This document shows positions 53,056 to 63,319 of a stretch of DNA of 64,000 nt, one piece after another. Source of the stretch: Candidatus Pelagibacter communis (GTDB taxonomy: Bacteria > Pseudomonadota > Alphaproteobacteria > Pelagibacterales > Pelagibacteraceae); contig NZ_LANA01000001.1 of NCBI RefSeq assembly GCF_012932795.1, forward strand, positions 323,649-387,648. The letters are read 5' to 3'. Under the pieces are notes generated by a model that saw only the letters and a list, made by a program, of their open reading frames with translations, had not been told where the DNA came from and made no database searches. Made by a program: the position numbers and the translations under genes. Numbering within the stretch: the first letter of the stretch is position 1; each line of letters opens with the position of its first letter.

Positions 53056-54064
53056 TATAATATTATTATTTAGCTCTAACACTAAAGCAGCAGAAAAGAA
53101 TATCAAATATTATTCTAACGATAAGGGTATTCTTTCATTGATGTATCATAGGTTTAATGAGGATAAATACCCCTCAACTAACATTCAAATGAATGTTTTT
53201 AAGCAACAAATAGAAATAATCAAAAGCTTAAACTATAACTTTTATGATCCTAAAGATTTAGAAAAAAACTTTAATACTGTAAAAACAGAAAAAAAAATCC
53301 TCATCACTATAGATGACGCTTTTTCTTCATTTTATGATGTTGCGTGGCCTTATTTAAAAAAAGAAAAAATCCCTTTTATCCTTTTTGTTTCGACAGAAAC
53401 TATTGGAAAAAATGGATATATGACCTGGAGTCAAATAAAAGAATTAGAAAAAGAAAATAAAGCATATATAGGTAATCATTCACATACACATGACTATTTA
53501 GTAGATTTTAAAAATGAGGAATTTATAAATGATATCCAAACTGCCTCTACAATTTTTAATAATGAGCTAGGATATAATCCTATTTTTTTTTCATATCCTT
53601 TTGGAGAATATAGTGGATTTATAAAAGAATATATTTCTAAAAATTTTAAGTTTTCTTTTGGTCAGCATTCTGGTGTTATAGATATTAATAAAGACCGTCA
53701 TGAATTACCCAGATTTCCAATAAATGAAAAATATGGTAATATGAAAAGATTCAAATTTTTAATCAATCTTAATCCACTTGAATATAAATTCTTATATCCA
53801 GAAGAAAAATATTTAACAAAAAATGATAATCCTCCAAAATTTGTAGTAGAATTTTTTAAAGAACAAAAAAATTTAAATAATATAAATTGTTTTTCAGATG
53901 AAGGTGGAAAATGGGAAAAATCAAATATTAGTTTTTATCAAAATAGTTTGAAATTAAATTTCAGAGAAAAATATAATTTTAGGAGAGGTAGAATAAACTG
54001 CTCACTCAATGATGATGGTGTTTGGAGATGGTTTGGTATCCAATTCTCTGTTGAACAAAATTAA
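53003..54064 (+). CDS. Polysaccharide deacetylase (NodB homology, exported)
   Basis: This 353-aa protein has an N-terminal signal/anchor ending NTKAAE (about 30) and a NodB domain: catalytic Asp pair in TIDDAF (D104, D105) and metal-binding HSHTH at 159-163. It likely removes acetyl groups from GlcNAc polymers such as peptidoglycan or exopolysaccharide. The C-terminal 80 residues (with two cysteines near NCFSDEGG and RINCSLN) form a separate domain of unknown role. The first 53 bp overlap tsaB on the other strand; a later TTG start, near 53048, is possible. It converges with the glucosaminidase gene (4-bp overlap). Confidence 0.87.
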   Translation: MIVKKILSLAASIIKLFIIILLFSSNTKAAEKNIKYYSNDKGILSLMYHRFNEDKYPSTNIQMNVFKQQIEIIKSLNYNFYDPKDLEKNFNTVKTEKKILITIDDAFSSFYDVAWPYLKKEKIPFILFVSTETIGKNGYMTWSQIKELEKENKAYIGNHSHTHDYLVDFKNEEFINDIQTASTIFNNELGYNPIFFSYPFGEYSGFIKEYISKNFKFSFGQHSGVIDINKDRHELPRFPINEKYGNMKRFKFLINLNPLEYKFLYPEEKYLTKNDNPPKFVVEFFKEQKNLNNINCFSDEGGKWEKSNISFYQNSLKLNFREKYNFRRGRINCSLNDDGVWRWFGIQFSVEQN

Positions 54065-55230
54065 ATTAAGCTTTCTAGGTCAATACTTGAAGGCATTAAT
54101 TTAGCATCATCAAAATCTGTTAGATTATTTTGTTTTATGATTTGTTGCAAAACTTTGACATATTCTTTTCCTGTTTCTGCATATTTATCTAAATGTTCAG
54201 AAAGAGTTATACTATTTAGCTTTTTTCCTTCCTCTCTTAATTCTGCTCTTGCACTTCTAAAGTTCTTGTAAGAAGAGTGAGTATTTAAATTTCTTTGATA
54301 TGCTCTTACCGAAGCTTGTAATACTTTAAATTTCATTACCTTATGTGTTGTACTACCATCGGCACCTGAAGGTTTTATACCTTCGCCAGACCAAGTCCAT
54401 TGACCAAATAAAGCATTTCCTTCTAAAGCAAATCTTGAAGTACCCCAACCCGTTTCTTTAGCAGCTTGTGCAATAGTCATGGAGATTGGAACTTCATCCA
54501 TTCTAACTTTTAGTGTAGATAAATCCTTATTTACAACCCCATATTGTTTAAATTTTAAATTTAACCATTGTTTTTCATTTTTAGTATTTTTACTTTTATT
54601 CAGTACTTTGAAAAGTTTTTTTCTATCTAATTTAATATTTTGATTTTCTTTAATTACCAATGGTAAAATAATTTGAATAAATAGATCTTTTCTTTTTTGT
54701 GAGCTTTCAATTTTTTTTATTTCATTTGGTAATAATGTTAGTGAAATTGGTTTAACTAATTTATTTTTTCTTACATCCTTTAAATCATAATTAGTTGATT
54801 TAAATAACTCTTCTAATATCTGTGCACTTAATCTCACTGTATCGGTAGGCTGCTCATCAAAGGCAAATACATCTTCATATAAAAATTTTCTATTCACTTC
54901 ATTATCAAGTTTTGAATCTTGATTTTCTAATAGTGTCTTTAATTTATTTTTTGAATTATTTTCATAATTGTTTGAAAAAATTGTTCTTGATTTAGCAAAG
55001 TCAACAACTAAAGGTGCAACAGAAAAGGATGCTATGATCACTGCACTTGACAAAAAAGTCCTAAATATATTTCCTAAAATTAGTTGATCTTTTTCATTCT
55101 TTTTTCTTATGGTTAAAAAATTTTGGTTTTTTATATACTTTTTGATGAAATCAATTTTTAAATACTTTTCAGTGAAGTTTTTTCTAAAAAACCTAATGAT
55201 TAAATCAATTGAGTATATTTTTTTTTTCAT
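54061..55230 (-). CDS. Glucosaminidase-domain (Bax-like) protein
   Basis: This 389-aa protein has a basic N-terminus, one membrane helix (about 50-70), a long helical spacer, and a C-terminal glucosaminidase domain with SMTIAQAAKETGWGTSRFALEGNALFGQW, reported here as the region near residues 240-270; Glu in AKETGWG is the likely catalyst. The family cleaves beta-1,4 bonds to GlcNAc in peptidoglycan. It lies 2 bp after nfu and converges with the polysaccharide deacetylase, so both cell-wall genes form a small module. Confidence 0.87.
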   Translation of the reverse strand: MKKKIYSIDLIIRFFRKNFTEKYLKIDFIKKYIKNQNFLTIRKKNEKDQLILGNIFRTFLSSAVIIASFSVAPLVVDFAKSRTIFSNNYENNSKNKLKTLLENQDSKLDNEVNRKFLYEDVFAFDEQPTDTVRLSAQILEELFKSTNYDLKDVRKNKLVKPISLTLLPNEIKKIESSQKRKDLFIQIILPLVIKENQNIKLDRKKLFKVLNKSKNTKNEKQWLNLKFKQYGVVNKDLSTLKVRMDEVPISMTIAQAAKETGWGTSRFALEGNALFGQWTWSGEGIKPSGADGSTTHKVMKFKVLQASVRAYQRNLNTHSSYKNFRSARAELREEGKKLNSITLSEHLDKYAETGKEYVKVLQQIIKQNNLTDFDDAKLMPSSIDLESLI

Positions 55231-55232
55231 GT

Positions 55233-55775
55233 TTATATTGCAACTACTTCTTTTACTTCAGGCAAATAGTGGCACAAAAGATTTTGAACACCTTGCTTAA
55301 GCGTCATTGTTGAACTTGGACATCCAGAACAGCTTCCTTGTAATTCTACTTTAACAATTCCGTTTTTAAATTCTTTAAACTTTATATCACCACCATCCTT
55401 AGCAACAGCAGGTCTAATCTTTGTCTCAAGAATTTTTATGATTTTCTCCTCAATTTCATTAAATTTTTGTTCTTTTTTTTCAAACAATTCATTTTCAATG
55501 ACAAAATTTTTTCCTGTCGCATAAAAATCATTTATTAATGAAATAACTATATGTTTAATATCTTCCCAAATTATATCTTCTTTTTTATTGATAGATAAGA
55601 AATCTACTCCTAAAAATACTCCTATTACACCATTGATAGACAAAAGGTTTCTTACTAATTCGCTATCAGTATCTTCTTTTTTTGTTATCTCAAAAGAACC
55701 ACAGTTAGATACATTTTTTCCAGGCAAAAATTTAAGAGAATTAGGGTTCGGTGTTATTTCAGTTTGGACAAACAT
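55233..55775 (-). CDS. nfuA: NfuA-type Fe-S scaffold/carrier
   Basis: The 180-aa protein has the Nfu N-terminal domain (TEITPNPNSLKFLPG) and a C-terminal NifU-like domain (about 105-180) with the cluster motif CSGCPSS. It carries [4Fe-4S] clusters to client enzymes. In other alphaproteobacteria it is near trpS and tsaB, as here. It starts 52 bp after trpS in the same direction. Confidence 0.94.
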   Translation of the reverse strand: MFVQTEITPNPNSLKFLPGKNVSNCGSFEITKKEDTDSELVRNLLSINGVIGVFLGVDFLSINKKEDIIWEDIKHIVISLINDFYATGKNFVIENELFEKKEQKFNEIEEKIIKILETKIRPAVAKDGGDIKFKEFKNGIVKVELQGSCSGCPSSTMTLKQGVQNLLCHYLPEVKEVVAI

Positions 55776-55827
55776 AAGTTTATATATAAAGATAAATATT
55801 CAAATTTAAACCACTTAATAAATTTAG

Positions 55828-56829
55828 TTAAAAACCTACTAATTCTTTCATTTCTTTGATTTTTTTTGAAGCAATTTTACCAGCTTTTTCAGATCCTTCT
55901 AATAAAATCGAATCCAAAAATTTTTCATCCTCTAGTAATCTTTTAATTTCTTTTGAAATTGGCTCAATCTTTTCAACTAAAATTTCTGATAATTTTTCTT
56001 TGAATTGAGAGAAGTTTTTTTCATTAAATTCATTAACGGAGTTTTCTAATTTCTGATTTTTTAAACTTGAATAAATACCTAATAAATTTTCTGCTTCTGG
56101 TCTTTCAAACAAACCTTTGATTTCTTTGGGTAGTGGTAACGGATCTGTTTTTGCTTTTTTTATTTTATTTAATATTTCTTCTTTACTATCACTCAGGTTA
56201 ATTCTGCTTAAATCTGAAGGATCTGACTTGCTCATTTTTTTTGTTCCATCTTTAAGACTCATTATTCTAGAAAATTGTTTTTGGATTAGAGGCTCTGGTA
56301 ATTTTAAGAAATCTGGGCTATTAAAATCGTTATTAAATTTTTGCGCTATATCTCTACAAAGTTCTAAGTGTTGTTTTTGATCATCACCAACTGGAACATG
56401 TGAAGCATCATACAGTAAAATATCAGCAGCCATTAAAACTGGGTAAGAATAAAGCCCAATGCTAGCTTTCTCTTTGTCTTTTCCAGCTTTTTCTTTAAAT
56501 TGCGTCATTCTATTAAGCCAACCGATTCTTGAAACACAGCTTAAAATCCATGCAGCTTCTGAATGTGCTGTAACCATCGATTGATTAAAGATTATACTTT
56601 GGGTTGGATCAATTCCAGACGCAATAAATGTGGCTGCTGTTTCTCTAATATTTTTTTTTAATTCTTTAGGATCTTGCTTAACAGTGATTGCATGAAGATC
56701 AACAACACAAAAAATACATTGGGTTTCTTTTTCATTTTGAAGTTCTACAAAATTTTTAATTGCCCCAAGATAATTTCCAAGGTGAAGGTTTCCAGTTGGC
56801 TGAACTCCTGAAAAAATTTTTTTAGTCAT
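55828..56829 (-). CDS. trpS: Tryptophanyl-tRNA synthetase
   Basis: TrpS charges tRNA-Trp. At 333 aa it is a normal bacterial class I enzyme: the HIGH-type motif is [11 protein letters not shown] (about 12-22) and the KMSKS loop is KKMSKSDPS (about 198). It starts 1 bp after murJ and is coupled with it. Confidence 0.97.
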   Translation of the reverse strand: MTKKIFSGVQPTGNLHLGNYLGAIKNFVELQNEKETQCIFCVVDLHAITVKQDPKELKKNIRETAATFIASGIDPTQSIIFNQSMVTAHSEAAWILSCVSRIGWLNRMTQFKEKAGKDKEKASIGLYSYPVLMAADILLYDASHVPVGDDQKQHLELCRDIAQKFNNDFNSPDFLKLPEPLIQKQFSRIMSLKDGTKKMSKSDPSDLSRINLSDSKEEILNKIKKAKTDPLPLPKEIKGLFERPEAENLLGIYSSLKNQKLENSVNEFNEKNFSQFKEKLSEILVEKIEPISKEIKRLLEDEKFLDSILLEGSEKAGKIASKKIKEMKELVGF

Positions 56830-56830
56830 A

Positions 56831-58357
56831 CTAATAGTTTAAATTAATATCACTTCTTTTAAAAGCCTTGATTAAAATTGAAATTGATAGATAGAACATT
56901 AATCCAAATAAAACTACCCCAACAAGGTATATAGCTTTAAAGCTTGCCTCATAAAACAACTTGTCATTAAAAAAATAAATAACGTAATAAAAAAATACTC
57001 CCATTAATATAGAAGACATTAGAATTTTAATAAATCTATCGATAAATATTAAATTAAAACTAAATAAATTTTTCACCTTAAGGAAAATAAATAATAAAAT
57101 TGCATTAAACCAAGATGATATTGTAGTTGCTATTGGTATAATTATAAATCCAACTTCTTGGAAAAAAATGATACTAATAAGTATGTTTAATAATACTGAT
57201 AAAAGAGAGATATAAAAAGGAATCTTAGTATTATGCCTTGCGAAAAAAAATGCTGAAAAAACTTTGATAATTGAAAATGCTGGTAATCCAATAGCAAAGT
57301 AGAATAAAGCCTTTCCTGAATTTTTAACACTTTCTTCATCAAAAGAACCGTACCCAAACAAAGATGAAATAATTTCCTCAGAGGCTATTAATAAAGCAAT
57401 TGAAGCAGGTATACTTAAAAATAAACTTAACTCTAAGGCTTTATTCTGAATTAATTTTATTTTTTCTTTTTTTTTACTTTTAACGTGTTTAGAAAGTTGA
57501 GGAAGTATTACTGTGCCTATCGCTATGCCTGCTATAGCAAGATTTATTTGATAAATTCTATCTGCGTAATAAAGATAGGATACCGCGCTAGCTTGAAAAG
57601 ATGCAATAATTGTTCCAACTAAAATATTTATTTGGGTTACACCAGAAGAAAAAATACTGGGTAGTAATTTCCTAAAAAATTTTTTAATTTTATCATTAAT
57701 TTTAAATGATAAACTTACTTTAAAAGAAAAGTATTTTTTTACAAAAAAGTATAAAAAAATGAATTGTAAGATTCCTGAAATAGTTACTGCATAAGAAAGA
57801 TAGTAAACTAACTGATCATTTAATATATTTCCTAAAAACAATACTCCTATTAAAAGAATATTTAAAATAATAGGTGCAGCAGAAGCTATAGCAAATTTAT
57901 TATGTGAATTTAAGATAGCAGAAAAAAAAGATGCTAAACTAATAAAAATTAAAAAAGGAAAAGTGATTCTTGTCAAAGTAATAGCTAATTCCATTTTTTG
58001 ATAATCACCTTCAAAGCCTGGTGCTATCAAGTAGATAAATAATGGCATCACTATCTCAATAGTAAGGACTAAGAAAAATAACCCTAAAGTAAGTAAAGTA
58101 AAAATATTTTCTGCGAATTTTTGTGATTTTTTTTTATTACTAAGTAATGATGAGTAACTTGGAACAAATGCAGCATTGAAGGTTCCTTCTGAGAATAATC
58201 TTCTAAATGTATTGGGTATTCTAAATGCAACAAAGAAGGCATCTGCTAGTGATCCTGTACCAAGAAACACAGCAATCAACACATCTCTTACATAACCCAA
58301 TAATCTACTTATTATTGTAAAAAAACTGAATGTGCCTGTTGACTTAATTAATTTCAT
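56831..58357 (-). CDS. murJ: Lipid II flippase MurJ
   Basis: MurJ (MviN) flips lipid II across the inner membrane for peptidoglycan synthesis. The 508-aa protein has about 14 membrane helices; the N-terminal pattern [19 protein letters not shown]...[18 protein letters not shown] is typical. It is first in the murJ-trpS-nfuA-glucosaminidase direction and divergent from maeB by 49 bp. Confidence 0.95.
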   Translation of the reverse strand: MKLIKSTGTFSFFTIISRLLGYVRDVLIAVFLGTGSLADAFFVAFRIPNTFRRLFSEGTFNAAFVPSYSSLLSNKKKSQKFAENIFTLLTLGLFFLVLTIEIVMPLFIYLIAPGFEGDYQKMELAITLTRITFPFLIFISLASFFSAILNSHNKFAIASAAPIILNILLIGVLFLGNILNDQLVYYLSYAVTISGILQFIFLYFFVKKYFSFKVSLSFKINDKIKKFFRKLLPSIFSSGVTQINILVGTIIASFQASAVSYLYYADRIYQINLAIAGIAIGTVILPQLSKHVKSKKKEKIKLIQNKALELSLFLSIPASIALLIASEEIISSLFGYGSFDEESVKNSGKALFYFAIGLPAFSIIKVFSAFFFARHNTKIPFYISLLSVLLNILISIIFFQEVGFIIIPIATTISSWFNAILLFIFLKVKNLFSFNLIFIDRFIKILMSSILMGVFFYYVIYFFNDKLFYEASFKAIYLVGVVLFGLMFYLSISILIKAFKRSDINLNY

Positions 58358-58406
58358 AAATCATATTAGTCTTAAAATTGCTCCAATTGTATATTTAATA
58401 ACATAA

Positions 58407-60692
58407 ATGAAAAAAACTAAAATAGATCATTATACTGATAAGGAAGCTTTGGATTTCCACTCCAGAAACAAACCTGGAAAAATTGAGATCAATTCTTCTA
58501 AACCGATGACCACTAAGAGAGATCTGGCTCTAGCCTACTCTCCAGGTGTTGCCGTGCCAGTTAAAATGATTTCAGAAAATCCAGAATCTGCTTATGATTA
58601 TACTTCAAAAGGAAATCTTGTTGCTGTTATAAGTAATGGGTCTGCAATTTTAGGTATGGGTGATTTAGGTGCTCTAGCCTCAAAACCAGTGATGGAAGGT
58701 AAAGCAGTTCTATTTAAAAGGTTTGCCGATATTGACTCAATTGATTTAGAAATTGACTCTAAAGATTCAAATGAAATTATAAATAGCATAAAGAACTTTG
58801 CCTGTAGCTTTGGAGGAATAAACTTAGAGGATATAGCTGCTCCAGATTGTTTTGTTATTGAAGATAAATTAAAAGAGATTTTAGATATTCCAGTTTTTCA
58901 TGATGACCAACATGGTACAGCAATTATTACAACTGCCGCATTAATCAATGCCTTAGATATTAGTGGGAAATCTATTAAAGAAATTAAAATTGTTGTGAAT
59001 GGCGCTGGGGCATCGGCAATGGCTTGTGCTAATTTATTTAAAAATAGTGGTGTGCCTAAAAAAAATATAACTATGGTAGATAGATCGGGAGTAATCTACC
59101 AAGGCAGAGAAGGGCTGAATCAGTGGAAATCATCCCATGCTATTGAAACTAAAATGAGAACTTTAGATGAAGCAATTAATGGTGCTGATGTTTTTTTAGG
59201 GCTTTCTGCAAAAGGTGCCCTATCAAAAGAAATGGTAAAAAAAATGTCAAAAAATCCTATAATTTTTGCTTGTGCTAATCCAGATCCAGAAATAACTCCA
59301 GAAGAAATAATGGATGTTAGAGATGACGCCATCATAGCAACAGGAAGATCTGATTATCCCAATCAAGTGAATAATTTAATTGGTTTTCCATATGTATTTC
59401 GAGGAGCACTTGATGTTAGAGCAACAACTATTAATGAAGAAATGAAAGTAGCTGCTGCAGATGCTATAGCAAAACTTACAAGAGAAGATGTTCCTGATGA
59501 GGTAGTGACAGCAATGGGTGGTGATAGACCTCATTATGGAAAAGACTATATAATTCCTTCAACTTTTGACCCAAGGTTGATTAGTATAATTCCTGCAGCC
59601 GTAGCCAAAGCTGCAATGGATAGTGGGGTTGCAAGGAAAAATATTGAAGATTTTGAAATCTATAAAGAACAGCTAAAACAAAGACTAAATCCATCTGTTA
59701 CAATTATGCAAGGTATTAATTCTTATATTAAAAAAAATCAAAAAAGAATAGTTTTTGCAGATGGTGAAGACAAAAATACTCTTAAAGCAGCAATAGCATT
59801 TAAAAATTCAAAATTAGGAATACCAATTTTAATTGGAAAAAAAGAAAAGATTAAAGAAACAATAAAAGAAATTGGCTACGATGATCATTTTGGTATTGAA
59901 ATAATTAATTCTACAGATTCTGAAAAAAGGGAAAAATACGTTAAGTTTTTATTTAAAAAAATGCAAAGAGAACAAGGCCTTTTAGAAAGAGATTGTGATA
60001 GACTTGTAAGAAATGATAGAGTCATTTGGGCATCTTGTATGGTGGCATGTGGGGATGCAGATGGTGCTGTCACTGGAAACACAAGAAGATTTGGGGCTTC
60101 TTTTGAAAAGGTTACACAAGTTATAGAGGCTAGACATGGAGAGATTATGTTTGGTTTAAATATGGTTGTTGCAAAAGGAAAGACTATTTTTGTTGGAGAC
60201 ACTAGTGTTAACGAATATCCAAGCTCAGAAGAGCTTGCTGAAATTGCTATATCTGCCGCAAGAGTGGTCAAGCTGTTTGGTTTTATTCCAAAAGTTGCTT
60301 TTGTTTCGCATTCAACATTTGGTCAGCCTCTAACAAGTAGAACAAAACATATAAAAAAAGCAGTTGAAATTTTAAAAAGTAAAAATGTAGATTTTGAATT
60401 TGATGGAGATATGCAACCAGATGTTGCTCTAAATGAAGAATATAAAAAGCTTTATCCCTTTTCAAATATTGTAGGAAATGCAAATATTTTGATAATGCCT
60501 GGTCAACACAGCGCTGCAATATCATATAAGATGATGAAAAGTTTGGGTGATACAAAAGTTATTGGACCTTTATTAATTGGCTTAGGCCAACCTATTGAAA
60601 TAGCACCTTTAAGATCTTCAACGTCAGAAATAATAAACTTAGCATCTGTTGCTGCCTACTCTGCAGATGTAATTGATTATAATAAAAATTAG
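58407..60692 (+). CDS. maeB: NADP-dependent malic enzyme with phosphotransacetylase-like domain
   Basis: MaeB oxidatively decarboxylates malate to pyruvate, supplying NADPH. The N-terminal 420 residues are the malic enzyme (YSPGVAVPV, FHDDQHGTA, and the NADP fold VVNGAGASAMACANL); the C-terminal 330 residues are a phosphate-acetyltransferase-like domain (VFADGEDKNTLKA onward), usually non-catalytic and regulatory in this family. The 761-aa length matches MaeB. It overlaps the convergent BON gene by 4 bp. Confidence 0.96.
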   Translation: MKKTKIDHYTDKEALDFHSRNKPGKIEINSSKPMTTKRDLALAYSPGVAVPVKMISENPESAYDYTSKGNLVAVISNGSAILGMGDLGALASKPVMEGKAVLFKRFADIDSIDLEIDSKDSNEIINSIKNFACSFGGINLEDIAAPDCFVIEDKLKEILDIPVFHDDQHGTAIITTAALINALDISGKSIKEIKIVVNGAGASAMACANLFKNSGVPKKNITMVDRSGVIYQGREGLNQWKSSHAIETKMRTLDEAINGADVFLGLSAKGALSKEMVKKMSKNPIIFACANPDPEITPEEIMDVRDDAIIATGRSDYPNQVNNLIGFPYVFRGALDVRATTINEEMKVAAADAIAKLTREDVPDEVVTAMGGDRPHYGKDYIIPSTFDPRLISIIPAAVAKAAMDSGVARKNIEDFEIYKEQLKQRLNPSVTIMQGINSYIKKNQKRIVFADGEDKNTLKAAIAFKNSKLGIPILIGKKEKIKETIKEIGYDDHFGIEIINSTDSEKREKYVKFLFKKMQREQGLLERDCDRLVRNDRVIWASCMVACGDADGAVTGNTRRFGASFEKVTQVIEARHGEIMFGLNMVVAKGKTIFVGDTSVNEYPSSEELAEIAISAARVVKLFGFIPKVAFVSHSTFGQPLTSRTKHIKKAVEILKSKNVDFEFDGDMQPDVALNEEYKKLYPFSNIVGNANILIMPGQHSAAISYKMMKSLGDTKVIGPLLIGLGQPIEIAPLRSSTSEIINLASVAAYSADVIDYNKN

Positions 60693-61282
60693 TTCTTTTG
60701 AATTCTCAAGTCTTCAACTAAAACTATACTCGCTATGACGTCTTTGACGTCTAATATTTCTTTTGCTTCAGTTATTACTTCTTTTCTCTCATCTGTCGTA
60801 TGGGCAATTCCATAAATAAATATTTTTTTCTTATAAGTGTCTATTTGATAGTTAGTTGCCTTAATCTTTTTATTGAATATTAAGGCTGTTCGTAACTGTG
60901 AAGTTATTAATAAATCTTTTGCTGATTGCTTGAAATTAAAATCTTCTTTTATCGTAATATCGTTTCTAACAGATCTAGTTCCTTTAGTTTCCCATGCTAA
61001 TTTCGTAATTTGAAGTTTTTCTTCTGGGTCTTCAATCTTTCCTGTTAAAAAAATTCTACCATCTAAGACTTTTGTTTTTACAGATAACAAGTAGGCCTTA
61101 TCTCTTAATACTAGTCTTGCTGTTAAATTTTTCTGCATCACAGAATCGTCTATTTGGGTACCCAAAGATCTTGGATCAAAAGCAACACTAACACCAGTTC
61201 CAAAAACACCCTTTGAGCTAATTCCAATACATCCTGAGAGAATTAAAAAAAATAAACTTATTAAAAAAATTCTACTTTTCAT
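60689..61282 (-). CDS. BON-domain lipoprotein (DolP/YraP-like)
   Basis: This 197-aa lipoprotein has a signal with lipobox LILSGC (C at about 18) and two BON domains (about 45-115 and 120-190, the second with YGIAHTTDERKEV). DolP of E. coli, of the same design, supports outer-membrane integrity and interacts with anionic phospholipid. It is downstream of rsmI by overlap (11 bp), and near an LpoA-like gene, an arrangement also known in E. coli (yraL-lpoA-...-dolP). Confidence 0.87.
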   Translation of the reverse strand: MKSRIFLISLFFLILSGCIGISSKGVFGTGVSVAFDPRSLGTQIDDSVMQKNLTARLVLRDKAYLLSVKTKVLDGRIFLTGKIEDPEEKLQITKLAWETKGTRSVRNDITIKEDFNFKQSAKDLLITSQLRTALIFNKKIKATNYQIDTYKKKIFIYGIAHTTDERKEVITEAKEILDVKDVIASIVLVEDLRIQKN

Positions 61283-62138
61283 TTTTTAATTCTAAGCAGT
61301 AATTATAAATTTTTTTTTTTGGCACGTTAGTATTTTGACTAATTAAATCAGTGATATCTTTAATACTTAATTTTTTAATCATTTTTTGAATATTTTTTTT
61401 ATCAGATTCTTTTAAGTTTATCGAAGAGTTTTTTTCTTTGATCTTCTCTGAAATAACGATAGTTAGCTCACCTTTTGGATCAAATTTGAACGGTTCTAAG
61501 TCCTCGATATATGATCTAGTGTACTCTTCATAAAACTTTGTCATTTCTCTACATACCAAAATTTTTCTATCTGAGAAATAATATTTAATGTCTTTTATAG
61601 ATTTATTAAATTTTCGTGGAGAAATAAAAAATACAATGCTGCTGTTAATGCTTGTCAATTTTTCAAAATCCTCTTTTATTTTATTATTTTTTTCAGGAAA
61701 GAACCCATAAAAAAAATACTTTTCATTAAACCCACTAATTGAAACAGCAGTAGAAACTGCTGATGCACCAGATATTGGAAAAATATTAATATTTTTTGCC
61801 ACACATTCATTAATCAATATCGCACCTGGGTCAGAAACTGATGGAGTTCCAGCATCAGAAATTAGCGACACAACAGAATCTGATTTTAAAATATCTATTA
61901 TTTTGGATAAATTTTTTTTTTCATTAAATTTGTGATTTGAAATTAATTTTGACTTAACTTCATATTTATCTAGTAATTTTTTTGAAATACGTGTGTCTTC
62001 ACATAGTATATAATCTGATTTTTTTAAGACATCTAGGGCTCTTAAGGTAATATCACTAAGATTTCCAATTGGAGTAGCAACTATATATAAACCACTTTTA
62101 ACTTTATTATTTATATTTTCAGTGTGTATAATCATCAC
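61272..62138 (-). CDS. rsmI: 16S rRNA (cytidine1402-2'-O)-methyltransferase RsmI
   Basis: RsmI methylates the 2'-OH of C1402 in the decoding centre. At 288 aa it is full length, with the tetrapyrrole methylase fold: VATPIGNLSDITLRAL near residue 20, CEDTR, SDAGTPSVSDPG (about 96), and PRKF. The ATG at 62138 or the next one (62135) may be used. It diverges from the LpoA-like gene by 29 bp. Confidence 0.95.
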   Translation of the reverse strand: MMIIHTENINNKVKSGLYIVATPIGNLSDITLRALDVLKKSDYILCEDTRISKKLLDKYEVKSKLISNHKFNEKKNLSKIIDILKSDSVVSLISDAGTPSVSDPGAILINECVAKNINIFPISGASAVSTAVSISGFNEKYFFYGFFPEKNNKIKEDFEKLTSINSSIVFFISPRKFNKSIKDIKYYFSDRKILVCREMTKFYEEYTRSYIEDLEPFKFDPKGELTIVISEKIKEKNSSINLKESDKKNIQKMIKKLSIKDITDLISQNTNVPKKKIYNYCLELKNEK

Positions 62139-62167
62139 AATATATTCGTTATAATAGTAACATTAAA

Positions 62168-63319
62168 ATGAAAAAAATTACTAAAATTATACTATCTTTA
62201 ATATTAACTTTTTCAGTCTGCACAGATAAAATTATAGCAAGTGAAGAAATTAAAATTGGATTACTTGTTCCGCTAACAGGCCAAAATTCTAATATTGGTC
62301 AGTCTATAGTTAAATCAGTAAGACTTGCTATTAATAAAATTAATAATCAATCAATTAAAATCATTCCAAGGGATTCGGGATCAAGCCCAGAAATTACTTT
62401 AAGAGCTGCAAAAGAGCTATCTAATTTAGGTATAAAAATAGTAATCGGCCCAGTATTCAATCAAAATTTAATTTATTTAGATGAATTAAATGAAATAACT
62501 TTTTTATCCTTAACTAATAAAAATGATAATTTTTCAAATAATATTATTAATGGTGGAATAAATGCAACCTCACAATTAGAGGCAATTAAAAAATTCATAA
62601 AATTAAATGAGATTAAAAAGACTATTTTTTTAACTCCAGATGTAGATTTCAAATTTGAAATTGATAAAGCTATATCAAATTCCAAAATCAAAATGTTAAA
62701 AAATTATATTTATGATACTAATCCAACTAAACTGACAAAACAGATCGAAAAAATTACTCGTTATGAAATTAGAAAGCAAAATCTTGAAGATGAAATAATA
62801 AGACTTGAAAAATCTGAACAAGCTAATAAAGAAGGATTAATTGAAAGGTTAAAAAAAAGAGACACTCTTGGAAATGTCAATTTTGATGCAGTGGTTATTT
62901 CAGATTTTGATGAAAGTTTAAAAAGTGTAACTACTTCCTTGTTGTATACTGATGTTTCTCCTAAGAAAAAATACTTTATAACACTTAATCAATGGTTTGA
63001 TGAATCACTCATTAAGGAAACAAGTTCACAACCGTTATATTTTCCTTCTGCAAACAAAAATAATTATGATGATTTCTCATCTGAATATTTTGAAAAATAC
63101 AATCAATATCCTAATCAATTATCGTTCTTGAGTTATGATTTAGTTGGTCTTATTTATTTTTTAATAATTCAGAATAATTTCATTATAGATAAAAAAATAT
63201 TTTCTAAAAAAACCTTATTTAAAGGGAAGATCGGAATTTTTGAAATTAGAAATAATAAAATCAATCATATTTTAAATTTTTATAAAGTAGAAAATGGAGA
63301 GTTTAAAAAAATTTTTTAA
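62168..63319 (+). CDS. Periplasmic LpoA-like penicillin-binding-protein activator
   Basis: This 383-aa exported protein has a signal peptide (about 1-24, ending IIASEE) and a periplasmic-binding-protein type I fold (KIGLLVPLTGQNSNIGQS onward). In alphaproteobacteria such proteins next to rsmI are annotated as PBP activators, related to the C-terminal domain of LpoA; the N-terminal TPR half is absent here. A role as an amino-acid ABC-transporter solute binder is the alternative. No lipobox cysteine is seen, although C-19 and C-like residues occur in the signal. It overlaps the convergent rdgB by 17 bp. Confidence 0.8.
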   Translation: MKKITKIILSLILTFSVCTDKIIASEEIKIGLLVPLTGQNSNIGQSIVKSVRLAINKINNQSIKIIPRDSGSSPEITLRAAKELSNLGIKIVIGPVFNQNLIYLDELNEITFLSLTNKNDNFSNNIINGGINATSQLEAIKKFIKLNEIKKTIFLTPDVDFKFEIDKAISNSKIKMLKNYIYDTNPTKLTKQIEKITRYEIRKQNLEDEIIRLEKSEQANKEGLIERLKKRDTLGNVNFDAVVISDFDESLKSVTTSLLYTDVSPKKKYFITLNQWFDESLIKETSSQPLYFPSANKNNYDDFSSEYFEKYNQYPNQLSFLSYDLVGLIYFLIIQNNFIIDKKIFSKKTLFKGKIGIFEIRNNKINHILNFYKVENGEFKKIF

